From Cyanoderma ruficeps (Eukaryota; Chordata; Aves; Passeriformes; Timaliidae), in the NCBI GenBank assembly GCA_008694505.1, contig VZDJ01000095.1, positions 692,481-756,480 on the forward strand: DNA of 64,000 nt, in the 5' to 3' direction. Positions 1-9,410 of the stretch are shown here, in pieces. The notes under the pieces are model-generated. The model worked only from the letters and a program-made list of their open reading frames with translations, searched no databases and was not told the DNA's origin. A program made the position numbers and the translations under genes. Numbering within the stretch: the stretch's first letter is position 1; each line of letters opens with the position of its first letter.

Positions 1-1819
1 AAAATGCTATGTTTTTCACTTGAGTTGCCACAAGGGGAAAAAAATAGTCATCTGGATGTTTCTTACTTTCTGTCCTCCACACTCTTTCACCAGCCGGAAA
101 AAAAAATACAATTGCAAACACTTTCCAATATCTAAAATTGCATTAAGGATGTTAAGTGTTGTGTTTGAAAACCTTCATTTTTTTGTGATGGGTCATCAGT
201 GCACTGACTGCTCCAGACTTACTGTGGGATGCATGGTGATCCCTGAAGGAGTCAGGGAAGGGCCAAGGCTTATTATGTGCAGCACATGCTGGGTTCATTC
301 TGTATTATCTTTACAGATGGAAATTTGAATGGCTGACATCAGGAAAGCTGAGCTGGCTGTGGGGGGACGTCCTGTGAAGATAACATGTGAAGAAGGGAAC
401 AAGGTTGTGGAACTGAAAATTTGAAGGACAGCACAGCTAAAATGTGAGTTTTGCCTGTCTTTTAAAGTTCACTGCATATCCTAATAAGCTTAATGAGGTA
501 TTTCTACTACATATATGAATATATGACTCAACTGTCTGTCTTGATCCTGCTGTTTTTAAGAGGGAGAAGGAGGTTAAGTGTGGGCTGTATATCAGGAGTG
601 TAAAAATTTCACTTGGCTAGGAGGAAGACCCAAAAAACCAGATGGAGACAGATGACTGGTTCCTCTGCTCTCCCTTCCCTCACGAGGGGACACCTTTTTG
701 GTAACCTTCTGTGTAGGATTACTATTATGCAGGTTAACACAATATTATGGTTTTTATTAGAATTCTCTTACAGCTGGTATGTTCATCCATGGCAATTCTA
801 AATCTGTTATTTCTGTTCTTTCAGTAAACTGCACTATTTCTGAATCTGTGGTCATGATTGTTCCTACTAAACATGACCAGACTGATGGTGCCAAATTGCT
901 CCTAACCAGAACTGAAACCCAGGCACACCCAGTCCCTCTGATCTGCAAGAGGGTTTATTTTCTGCCAAAATTCATACACTTAACACTTAAGGCTTACAAA
1001 CATCCTTCTGTGGGCAGGCCTGGTGTCAAATCCAAACAACTGCTTTGCACCAGTTGAGCTGTGTGCTACTTTACTACCTCACAAGAAAGGCTGAGACGGT
1101 TCTTGGTACCTGAACAAAACTTTCACTTTGTTTCTTTTGGCAATATAAATCCAGATACACTGATCCTATCAGAGGATGCTCAAGGAAAACAAGCAGTCAA
1201 CCACTTTGTCTCTGTGATCTCTTTTGGATAGAAGAGCAGCAGGGCACTTTGTGACATTGACAGGAAGTGGCACAAAGCCCACCATTCTCTCTGGCTTTGA
1301 TAGTCTCCTCTCTAAAACTAATGCTACCACAGGAAGACCGCAAGACATTCCAAGTACCTATAAATTTAAAAAAAAAAAAAAGTCACCATTACTCAGTCAC
1401 AGCTTTTTTTTATCACTTGGACTGACTACAGCTGCCAAAGCAGACACAAATATACTCTGTGGAGCCCTGTTTCCACTGCCAGGATGAGGGTGGAAGTGTT
1501 CAGCTGCTTGTGACAGCATCATTTTCTCTGTCAGTGTGAGTGAGCCAGTTGATTGTTTTTTATTGCTCCCTGTCTGAGCTGGCAGTGTATATTTTTCTAA
1601 ACAAATAGCTGCAAAACCCTTTTGGAATCTCCATTGTATCTTTTGGTTATGCCATGTGTTTTGAGTTTTACGCTTGGTCATGTTTTCCTCCTCACAAGTA
1701 ATTTTTAATACTCCATGTTGTTCTCATCTTGCAGACACATTAATCCTGGGCAGAGGGACAACTGGAAGAGAAGCCACTGCAGTGATTTGGTTGATTTGTA
1801 AGATTATCTGGCTTAGTAC
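1..1819. other. non-repetitive flank, no gene recognised
   Basis: AT-rich sequence without a coherent coding region. The longest open frames are under 100 codons, on both strands, and have no family I recognise. It holds an A run near 1367-1381. One 127-bp segment (317-443) has splice-site-like edges but no frame open across it; it is discussed as a finding. The last six bases, TAGTAC (1814-1819), are the left target-site duplication of the endogenous retrovirus that follows. Confidence 0.6.
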
Positions 1820-2121
1820 TCTTGCCCTGAGTTTTCTGTCTTTTGTCTTTCTGTAGAACTTTCTCACGTAGCCTTCATGTAAACAACGTTTATTCTTAGA
1901 ATGTTTGCATTCTTCTCCTCTGAGAGAAGAAATGATTGATGGTGATGTCCACCATCCAGGTTGAGAGGTGGTGACCGCTGTAGCCAATCTCTGGACCTCT
2001 GTACAAATGTATAAAAGAGTTAGATTGTAAATAAAGTAGAAGAGTTTGTTCTCTCTCACGATGCTTCTGGCCTGCTCTCTTTCTGTCCCTAAAGTGGGAC
2101 ACACCCAGCCCCGCCGCAACA
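1820..2121 (+). repeat. 5' LTR of the ERV (302 bp)
   Basis: Aligns end to end with 5632-5932. It carries CCAAT at 1984-1988, TATAAAAG at 2010-2017 and AATAAA at 2030-2035. The TATA box and poly(A) signal are only 12 bp apart, so the poly(A) signal probably lies in U3 upstream of the transcript start, with a short R, as in avian leukosis-type LTRs. The second base is C where the 3' LTR has G. It ends GCAACA directly before the primer binding site. Confidence 0.94.
2010..2035 (+). promoter_or_regulatory. LTR TATA box and poly(A) signal
   Basis: TATAAAAG at 2010-2017 is followed by AATAAA at 2030-2035, with an upstream CCAAT at 1984-1988. The same arrangement recurs in the 3' LTR at 5822-5829 and 5842-5847 (CCAAT 5796-5800). 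The motifs are seen directly; whether the promoter still works is unknown. Confidence 0.8.
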
Positions 2122-2250
2122 CTTGGTGGCCTCGAATGTGTGCAGACTGCAGCCTGAGCAACACTTGGTGACCCCTGGACGTGCGAAGCAGCCTGGGTCA
2201 CATCTGGTGACCCTCCTGATGAGTGGGAGATTGCAGCCTGCGTGTGTGAC
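2119..2250 (+). repeat. triplicated primer-binding-site segment in the leader
   Basis: Three degenerate tandem units, with a period of about 39-42 bp, each contain a TGGTG(A/G)CC core (from 2124, 2166 and 2205) and a downstream GCAGCCTG. Unit two is preceded by CAACACTTGGTG, so the duplicated block includes the last bases of the LTR as well as the primer binding site. Copy three is the most diverged. Confidence 0.75.
2124..2141 (+). other. primer binding site, tRNA-Trp-like (first of three copies)
   Basis: TGGTGGCC begins three bases after the LTR end, the expected place for a primer binding site. A better match to the tRNA-Trp type used by avian leukosis-related viruses (TGGTGACCCC, then GACGTG) lies 42 bp downstream at 2166, and a third TGGTGACC lies at 2205. 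The position supports the first copy as the original site; the Trp assignment is from memory of the family. Confidence 0.65.
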
Positions 2251-2279
2251 TTCACACTGCCATGTATCTGAAGGTGAAG

Positions 2280-2285
2280 GTGAGA
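2280..2285 (+). promoter_or_regulatory. possible retroviral splice donor
   Basis: AAG|GTGAGA, a good match to a vertebrate 5' splice site, lies just upstream of the gag start codon at 2287. This is a usual place for the major splice donor of a retrovirus. With no env recognisable, its present role is unclear. Confidence 0.4.
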
Positions 2286-2286
2286 G

Positions 2287-4142
2287 ATGACTCCCCCTAC
2301 CTCAGATGGCTCTCTCCTGGTGGACCTTTGGCTTAAGGTCCTGGAGAGGAAAGAAGCCTCTGTTTCTACAGAGGACTTCCAGGCATTGTTTTATTTTCCT
2401 AAAAGCCGTGTTTTTTTCTGTAATGTCCAGGCAGATTTTTCCATAGTGGAGTGGAGAGCCTTAGGCGACCATCTGCTCCAGTTGTTTACTGTGGATTTCA
2501 GTGTGGATTTTTTGAGGTTGCTAGCAATATGGAAAAGGCTGGAAGGGGTGCTGCGTAACTTGCAGCCTCCCAGTTCTGAGGTCTCAGAGCAGGATGGCTC
2601 CAGCCTGATGCTCTCTCCCAGGCTGGGTGCCAGGGGAGGTGGTGGAGTTCCTTCTCCTGTTCCCGCACCATGATTCCCATGCTGGAGTTGGGAGGCTTTA
2701 GCCCCCTCCCGTGTGGATGCCCTATCGGCGGAACCACCAACCCCCCCCCCCACACAGAAGCAGCATTAAGAAAGCTCTCCCCGCGAACGGGACACCTGCC
2801 AATGTGGGCACGGGGTCCCCGGAGCAGACCTCGCCTGTACCCGCACCCTGCAGCAGGCGTTGGAGTGCGGGAGATCTCAGGGCGGAGGCACACGGGGCTT
2901 CCAGAAGCCCCACGGGACCGGCACGGATGGCGCGCCCCACTCCTCTGCCGCTGCCGCCGCTGCGGCAGCGGGGGAAGGGCGATTCCTCCCCCCCACGCTT
3001 TCCCAGCGATGAAGGCACCAAAAGCGTGCTGGGACCGGGAAGGGCGGATGGTCTGTCCGCATTGTGGTGTTTCCACGAGATACTTGGTGGAAAGGGACAA
3101 TGCAAATTTGCGCCGTCATGGGGGTCCAACAGAGGAACCCCCAAACCCCCACCCTGCGCAGCTGCAGTCTCTGTGGGGCACTGGGCACTCAGCCAAGGCT
3201 GAGAAGCCCGCCACACGGTGGGCGGGAGCCCCGTCTGGCAGAGGTGCCGGCGGAGTTTTCCTGGGGGCGTTGCCAGAATCCCATGCTGCCATAACTCCGT
3301 CGAGACTTGCAGCACTGGGGTGGCGCTTGTTGGGCCTCTGAGCTGTTTGAACAGACTCCTCCGGGAACCCGTCACCCTCTGTAACCCTCTCTCGTTCGCG
3401 AATCACGCGCGGCACCCCCCCCATGGCACATCGCCCCCCCCATTCCCCTACGTCCTTGAACGGGACGCTTGGCAGTGCTGCGGCACTGCAGGGCACGTCC
3501 CCCTCCCTGCTCCGTTCTCCCCCCACGGTCAGGTGGAGCAGAGCTGCCTGCACGGCCGCCTCTGAGGTAAACACACCCCGCCCCGCGCTGCTCTCTCCCC
3601 CCACGCGGAGCCGGGGTGGTGATACGCATGCAGCCGCCTTTAAGGTAGAGGCAAGCTCTGGCTTTGGCGCTGTGTTTAAGGGGAAAGACGGCACGGATGA
3701 TGTCCAAGCAAAGGCTGATGCAGTGCATGGCTGTGGCTCGGCACGGTGCTTCCTGCAGGGCAGGGATGGATTCTCTAGCTCTGCAGTTTCTGTGAGACAG
3801 GCTCTCTCCCCTGTCCCACTGTATTCTCAGGGACAGGATTCAGTGGACAAGGATGTCTCACTGAGCAGTTTGAAAGCTTTCCCTGTGATTCAGGAAGCTG
3901 GCCGCAAAAAATATGTGGCTACCACTCTGCAGCCAACCTGGAAGGGGCAGCAGGGTGGGAAGCAGAAATGGGCAAATGCTCAGGCCAGCAAGAAAAAAGG
4001 GAAGAAAGTGAAAAAGGGGACTTTTCCTTTGTTTGTATGTGGACAGTGTGGAAGGCCAAATCACATAGCCAGGGCTTGTAAGGCAACGATTCATGTGAAT
4101 GGCCAGCCTCTGTCAGGCTCGGAAAACAGGCAGAGAAGCTGA
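2287..4142 (+). pseudogene. broken ERV gag: matrix end, GC-rich middle, nucleocapsid
   Basis: Gag makes the structural polyprotein of the particle. The matrix-like N-terminus (128 codons, 2287-2673) begins at the first good ATG after the leader and has an acidic/aromatic N-terminus like class II matrix domains. At 2670 (an ATGA overlap) the open frame shifts and stays in one register to 4142, apart from two nearby TGA codons at 3339-3341 and 3348-3350. The middle (about 2700-3640) is Pro/Gly/Ala/Arg-rich. Near the C-terminus a Lys-rich stretch leads into a single zinc knuckle, CGQCGRPNHIARAC, with Cys codons at 4038, 4047 and 4077 and His at 4062 (C-x2-C-x4-H-x4-C). Only about 400 bp lies between the GC-rich block and the knuckle, too little for a full capsid, and no major homology region is seen. 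Gag identity rests on the knuckle and position; the matrix call is weaker. Confidence 0.8.
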
Positions 4143-4162
4143 AAGAGGAAACATGCTCAGAC

Positions 4163-4429
4163 ATGAGTGTCTTCCCAATCCTCAGAGCTGATGGAGGTCT
4201 GCTGGGCAAGCTCAGTTCCCATACCCACCCATCCCTGTCACTGTCCCTGAGGGACCAGATTTGTTTAATTTGTGTTTCTGAGTCTTCTGTTCACAGGACA
4301 AAGAGCTGGCGGCAAGAAGGTGGCTGCTCTGAAGTTATTGGGCTGCCTCAAGTTCATTGGACTGTTGTTCTGGTCAGAGACTGTCCTGAAATGATTTTAC
4401 CCTGCCTGTTCCTGGAGTGGACATTGTGA
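4163..4429 (+). pseudogene. ERV dUTPase C-terminus / protease N-terminus remnant
   Basis: In class II retroviruses a dUTPase is often fused ahead of the aspartic protease. This 88-codon open stretch, in a different frame from gag, lies just after the nucleocapsid. It carries a Gly-rich segment followed by GLPQVHW, a signature I associate with the junction where mature protease begins. The protease active-site triad (DTG) is absent; the frame ends at 4429 and the reverse transcriptase remnant begins almost at once. The protease body therefore seems deleted. The call rests on short motif resemblance and gene order. Confidence 0.55.
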
Positions 4430-4640
4430 GTCTCTCCCTTGCCGTTTGGTATCTGGAATGGACTTTCTTTCAGGATGAATTCTTTGCCCTTCGTGACTTG
4501 ATTCGGGAGCTGTTGGACCAGGATCCTCTGGAAACCAGTCCCTGGAACACTCCTGTTTTCTGCCTCGAAAGAGAACTCTGGGAGAATGGAGGTTGTTACA
4601 AGACCTCTGAAAAGTATCCTCATTGTGAATCTGAATGATT
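4417..4640 (+). pseudogene. ERV reverse transcriptase remnant (fingers region)
   Basis: Reverse transcriptase copies the viral RNA into DNA. The 73-codon open stretch contains SPWNTPVF (about 4541-4564), the conserved motif of the fingers subdomain of retroviral polymerases, and after it a degenerate Lys/Arg-rich and Asp-Leu-like region. Just downstream (about 4630) a Leu-Asn-Asp-Cys-like segment recalls the next conserved block but is frameshifted. The palm YxDD catalytic motif is not found, so the polymerase core between here and 4834 is deleted or unreadable. It overlaps the end of the protease remnant by a few bases in another frame. Confidence 0.75.
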
Positions 4641-4833
4641 GTTTTTCTTGTGATTCATTTGCATCCCACAGGTATCACTGGCCGATGGAATGATGAATGG
4701 TCCGATCCTTTGCACATTTTGGACTGGGTCATCCTGCCCCATCAGCCGTAAAGACGGCAAATACATTATTTGAGCTAATTGGTCGATTTCAGCCACAAAA
4801 AAGGCAAAATTACTTTTTGAGTTCATTGCTCAA

Positions 4834-5376
4834 TTGCTACTTAAATGCAGGAAACAGTGCTTGCAATTGATGGGTGCAGATTTCATATTCTCGGTATTAC
4901 GGGAGAAATTTGACTGGAGCTGTGCAAGCAGTGTTTCTCTGCCAATGCTCTGGAAAATTTTTCAGGGCAGATCACTTGTCATCTGCCCAGCCATGAGCTC
5001 TTGCAAAGTGACAAAATTCTTTAAAAATACCCAGCAGCCAGTGCAAGGACCCACTGTCTTTACAGACGGTTTGGGAAGGACGAGATGGGCCACTGATGCT
5101 TGAAAGGATGGCTTTGAGGGACAAGTTTTGGAAGGCCATGAGGATGGGTCAGCCCAATTGGTTGAATTGAGGGCTGCTATCATGGCATTTCCAAAGTTTT
5201 CCCAGGAACCTTTCGATTCGGTCACAGATTCAATTTCTGTGGCTGACATGGCACAGTGGTTGTGTCATTCCATTTTGAAGGGTGTCAGAAATCTTGATTT
5301 GCTTCATTTGCTGAAGAATTTGTGTTATGCCACTCAGGCCCGGTTCTTCAAAAAGAAAATGGGGAATGCAGCGTGA
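4834..5376 (+). pseudogene. ERV polymerase connection and RNase H, one stop codon
   Basis: RNase H removes the RNA strand during reverse transcription. Reading one frame, the first part resembles the thumb/connection of a class II polymerase. The RNase H fold then starts with FTDG, the first catalytic Asp codon at 5065-5067. A TGA at 5101-5103 breaks the frame, which continues in register: QLVELRA supplies the catalytic Glu (5164-5166) and VTDS the second catalytic Asp (5227-5229). It ends at a TGA at 5374-5376. Three of the usual acidic residues are thus still present, making this the best-kept coding part of the element. It is inactive as a product because of the stop and the missing polymerase. 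Confidence 0.85.
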
Positions 5377-5631
5377 AGCCCATAAATTCAATTGGCAAAA
5401 GCTTTGCATGCCATCAAGCACCTTACTGGTGCTGCAAAATTCTAATAATCCTGTCATGTTGAAGTCAGGAGACTGTGACCAAATGAAGGTAAACCAGTGG
5501 AGGAACCACTGAGTAAAGACTCTGATGTCGATGACACAAGCTATCACTCCGATGGTCCTTCATGAACAGAAACTGAACAATGTTCATTTTCTTTATTTGT
5601 TTTTTCTTTTAATTAATGTAAAAGGGTGAGA
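5377..5631 (+). other. ERV 3' internal region and polypurine tract
   Basis: No env or integrase core is recognisable in these 255 bp. A degenerate stretch near 5385-5440 could be the very start of integrase, but stops interrupt it. The segment ends with a purine-rich tract, AAAAGGGTGAGA at 5620-5631, directly before the 3' LTR, where plus-strand DNA synthesis is primed. Confidence 0.6.
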
Positions 5632-5932
5632 TGTTGCCCTGAGTTTTCTGTCTTTTGTCTTTCTGTAGAACTTTCTCACGTAGCCTTCATGTAAACAATG
5701 TTTATTCTTAGAATGTTTGCATTCTTCTCCTCTGAGAGAAGAAATGATTGATGGTGATGCCCACTATCCAGGTTGAGAGGTGGCGACCTCTGTAGCCAAT
5801 CTCTGGACCTCTGTACAAATGTATAAAAGAGTTAGATTGTAAATAAAGTAGAAGAGTTTGTTCCCCTCACAATGCTTCTGGCCTGCTCTCTTTCTGTCCC
5901 TAAAGTGGGACACACCCAGCCCCGCAGCAACA
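5632..5932 (+). repeat. 3' LTR of the ERV (301 bp)
   Basis: Starts TGTTGC and ends GCAACA, perfect inverted ends, and matches the 5' LTR with about nine substitutions and one 1-bp indel. CCAAT is at 5796-5800, TATAAAAG at 5822-5829, AATAAA at 5842-5847. TAGTAC at 5933-5938 is the right target-site duplication. Confidence 0.94.
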
Positions 5933-5938
5933 TAGTAC

Positions 5939-8900
5939 CTTGATCCTCTACCTGAAATTTCAGTCAAAGCCTTTAGTTATTTTTACTTTTAAATCTATTC
6001 CATTCCGTCATATCTTCTGTCTTGTTTATATATATGACAGTGATGGAAACAGCTCCAGTAGATAAGATTGGTCACAGCAGTGTTTACGGCATCATAATGG
6101 GTGGCACAGAGAATGTCCTGCTCTTAGCCCATTGGTGAACTGGGAATCCAGGAGCTGCTTGGATATAAAGATTCTCTCCTGGGTCTTGAACTCCTGTGGA
6201 ACCAAAGTACAGGAGAGAGCTATCTGGATATTCCAGAACTGAAGATAAAGCAAAGATCAGGCCAGAGCCCTGTCAAAAAGCTTAATGCCAGAAAGGTGCT
6301 ATCCCAATATCCACAGCAAATTGTTGAAGAAGAAAACTGAACCCCCACTGTTCATTCCCTGAGCTGGCATGCCCTCACCCAGAGCATGGAACTGGTTCCT
6401 GGAGTAGTGGTGCTCATGTGGTTGTGTGTCTTTGCTGTGAGTACACTGATTTTTTACCTGAATGTTTTTTAGCAGACAGGCTCACAAGAAAGATTGCTTC
6501 TCCAATTTTTGTTCCACTGGGAGATCCCCTAGCATGGCCCTGCTCAGGACATCCTTCATGAAAACATGATGCCATTCCATGGGAGCAGACTGGATTTAAT
6601 GCAACTTTCCCTGTACGTTTTTACTTCTTTATTCCAAGATGACAGTTTTAGTGCTTGTGAAAATTCAAGGAGCTGCGAAGAGAAAAAAAAAATCTGTTTG
6701 AAGTCAGTGTCAAAATTGTTACAAGCATCAATGTCATTTGAGTAGTGAGGTCAGACAAACACCTCATGGAACAAGCACAGAGTTTTGAAAAAATATCAAT
6801 ACTGCTTTGGTGGCACCATGGTGCTTCTGCATTATATCTCCCCCCTGCCCTAAATTGTGCGGCAAATATAAAATTATTACAGGCAGTATGCAACCCTTGC
6901 ACTGCTTTGGTTTGCTTCAAAAGGCTACATGGTGTAAACACTCAATAAAGATGAATAAAGACTGTTTAACTCTCAGAGAAAGGCTTCAGTTTTCACAAGG
7001 TTAGGAGGACACCCCACTGCTGCATCACTCTGGCAGGGTCAGAGGCTTTTTACTGTTTCCTCCTGTTTCCAGTGGCTTAGATGTGGCGGTAAAAGGTGTG
7101 AGGGGGGAAGAGTAAGAAATCACAGGGGCTTATCAAAGTTGAATTATAAGAATGGTAAAAAAAAAAAAAAGACTGAACAAGCAAGCTGAGAGAAAGGACA
7201 CAACAGCATGTATTTAAGAAATAATTTGCCCAATTTGTCCAGCTAAATAATTCTGTCAAGTTTATTGAAGGCTGCAAAATTGGTAAATTGCCTCATCTCC
7301 TCGGAGAAGTGTAGAGCAACATGGGCTTAACCGTTCTGTTTGCTGCTTTAGAAACTGACTTTCTAAATCCTTCCCCAAATCAGCTGGGGTGACGTTCCCC
7401 AAATTACTGGCTTTAATGATGATTTCTGGTACAAGCAACATGGATTTGGGCAGGAGTCAGCTGCATTCTTGAAAGTCTATGGGCTCGCTCGTGCTCTGGG
7501 CACTGTCTGGAGCTGCACAGCAGAAAATGCAGCTTGCCAAGGGCGCCACCCTGAAAAAAATGTGAGTCCCTATGAGGATACAAACCTCGTGCAGAGCTCC
7601 CTCCCAGCCTCCGAACAGCAGAAAATACCTCAGTGAATGCAGTGTCCATTCTAGCCTCCAGCCAAGTGTTGTCCCCATACCTGTGGGTTGAGTCCTACAT
7701 GGTTGTGATATTGAGGATTGGACTGTTGATCTCACCAACAAATTTATTTGTCTGCTGTGGTCTAGATTACAACTAAATCCCCTTCAAAGTGGTGTCAAAA
7801 AACCATACATGACAAAGAAAATGTCTTAGAAGGGCAAATAATTCTGAAGTTTGGCATGATTAGGCTCACATAGGAGATTAAACGGGCAAAAGGAAAATAT
7901 CTGTAAAATACTGACACAAGAGATAAAGTACAAATGAGAATGACACTCATCCAAGCCTGTGGTTTTAGGAGGAAATAAGTGAACTGGATATGTGGCTTTT
8001 GTTCCAAGGAGCCTTTAAATAATGTGATGCTAGATGGTCTCCTGGTAAGATGGTGCAGGAGAAGCAGTAGTCCAACCATACATGTACATATGACAAATGG
8101 TTTTTGTCAAACTCCAAAAGTAACCTAAGAACTGAAGAATTTACACAATCTGCCCGATGAAAATGGACCCTGATCTTTATTAAGTCTATTTTGGAAAACA
8201 CAAGTCCCCTTTAACAGCACACTCACACAATTCCCAAGCACAAATGCTAGTGTCAAATTATTCCTGTTGTGCAAGTGTGCTCTCTTGGAGCAAGCTCACT
8301 TATTTTTAATGTGGTGCTGGATAGCAGGGGATAGGTATATCATGTGAACAAAAGAATAGAGAGAGCTCAGGCTTTATGATGTAATGCTGGGCTATGAAAT
8401 TGTAATGGTGCTTTCCAGCTCTGTTATACATTCCACGAATCCTTTCTGAATTTCCATTTCTTGCTGTCAAACACAGAGCCCAGCACTCCTCTGGCCCATC
8501 ACAGGGAGGCACATGGGTGTCACTGGGAATTAAAGACCTCTGAGAATACAGAGCATCACTTTTACAGCACCAGAGAATCCTGAAGCCAAATTCCTTTAAG
8601 CACCTGAGAGCTCTGTGACAAGGAGGAAGGAAGTCAAGGCATTGCTCTCTTGTTTGCAAACCTGGATAAAAGCTAAATGTCAGCTGTAACTCTTATAGAC
8701 AGAGATCCTAATGTGTGAATCTCCAGAGAAACCCCCAAAGCATCAGAAATGAAGACATAATCATAACATATTGAACTTACGTTTTTGTGTTTGTCAGAAG
8801 CTTTGGGCATTCCTGTCCCTTGAGAAAGAGCTGTGGAAAAAAACTGCATTTCTGCTTTTAATTAGAGGTACTGAATAGCAAGACAAAGCAGTCCCTGCTC

Positions 8901-9261
8901 ACTGCAGGGAGATTGAACCACGTGACATTTAAAGGTAGTTTCCGACGCAAACAAATCTGTGATTCTATAATTATTAAATGAGGCTCTTCAGTGAGCTTAC
9001 CTTTTTGTCTTCTGTATTTTAAAATAATTTTTATGTGAGAAGTTGGTTGGGCTGATAAGACCATGAACAGTTTAGATGCCAGGCCTCCAGAAGAAATCAG
9101 TTTTCCTGGTCATTTCCTCAGCAAGCAGCTTCTGTAACTGAGCTGAGAGTGGGAGTGGGAATCTGCTACATGTCCCTAGGGATAAAGAGAGTATAGAGTA
9201 CTGGTACGCTGAGTTTAGCTGCCTCTCTTACTTCTAGAGAAGCAAAATTATGGTCTGTCTT
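5939..9261. other. no gene or repeat recognised
   Basis: AT-rich single-copy-looking sequence. Open frames are under 120 codons, scattered over both strands, and match nothing I know. There is an A run at about 7157-7170. Nothing else stands out. Confidence 0.55.
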
Positions 9262-9410
9262 TGCTGTGTTTTAACCCCAGCTGGCAGTTAAGTGCCACAC
9301 AGCTCCTTGCTCACTCCCTACCCTATAGGATGGGAAGGAGAATCAGGGGAGGGAAAACTCAACAATATGTGGACTGAGATGAGAGCTATTTAATAATTGA
9401 AACCAAAACT
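9262..9410 (-). repeat. 3'-terminal fragment of an avian ERV LTR
   Basis: The sequence begins with a degenerate TGTCGTGG-like end followed by TTTTAACCCCAGCTGGCAG, then CACACAGCTCC, CTCACTCCC and a TTTAATAATTGAAA stretch. This is the reverse complement of the 3' end of a very common bird LTR as I remember it. The element therefore runs on the minus strand, and only its last ~150 bp remain. A plus-strand copy of what looks like the same family occupies 43195-45330. Confidence 0.75.

Larger units (their letters stand above)
1820..5932 (+). mobile_element. internally deleted class II (ERVK-like) endogenous retrovirus
   Basis: A complete LTR-to-LTR insertion of 4.1 kb. Two near-identical LTRs (1820-2121 and 5632-5932) bound it. 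The perfect 6-bp direct repeat TAGTAC flanks it at 1814-1819 and 5933-5938, the duplication length usual for alpha/beta-retrovirus-like (class II) elements. LTR ends are TGTTGC...GCAACA; the 5' copy starts TCTTGC, a point change. The inside reads, in order, primer binding site, gag with a CCHC zinc knuckle, dUTPase/protease remnant, reverse transcriptase remnant, RNase H, and a purine tract. The RNase H and the dUTPase-protease layout fit class II. All reading frames are broken, and capsid core, protease active site, polymerase YxDD, most of integrase and env are not seen, so it cannot encode a virus. About 9 substitutions and one indel separate the LTRs (about 3%), which points to an insertion millions of years old. 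Confidence 0.93.

Noticed and set aside
1724..2255. Minus-strand open frames of 119-146 codons
   Set aside because: They overlie the 5' LTR and leader and recur over the 3' LTR; they are shadows of the LTR sequence.
2498..3728. Large overlapping open frames on the minus strand (up to 217 codons)
   Set aside because: They arise from the GC-rich gag block, where stop codons are rare in all frames. The plus-strand frame is the one continuous with the CCHC knuckle.
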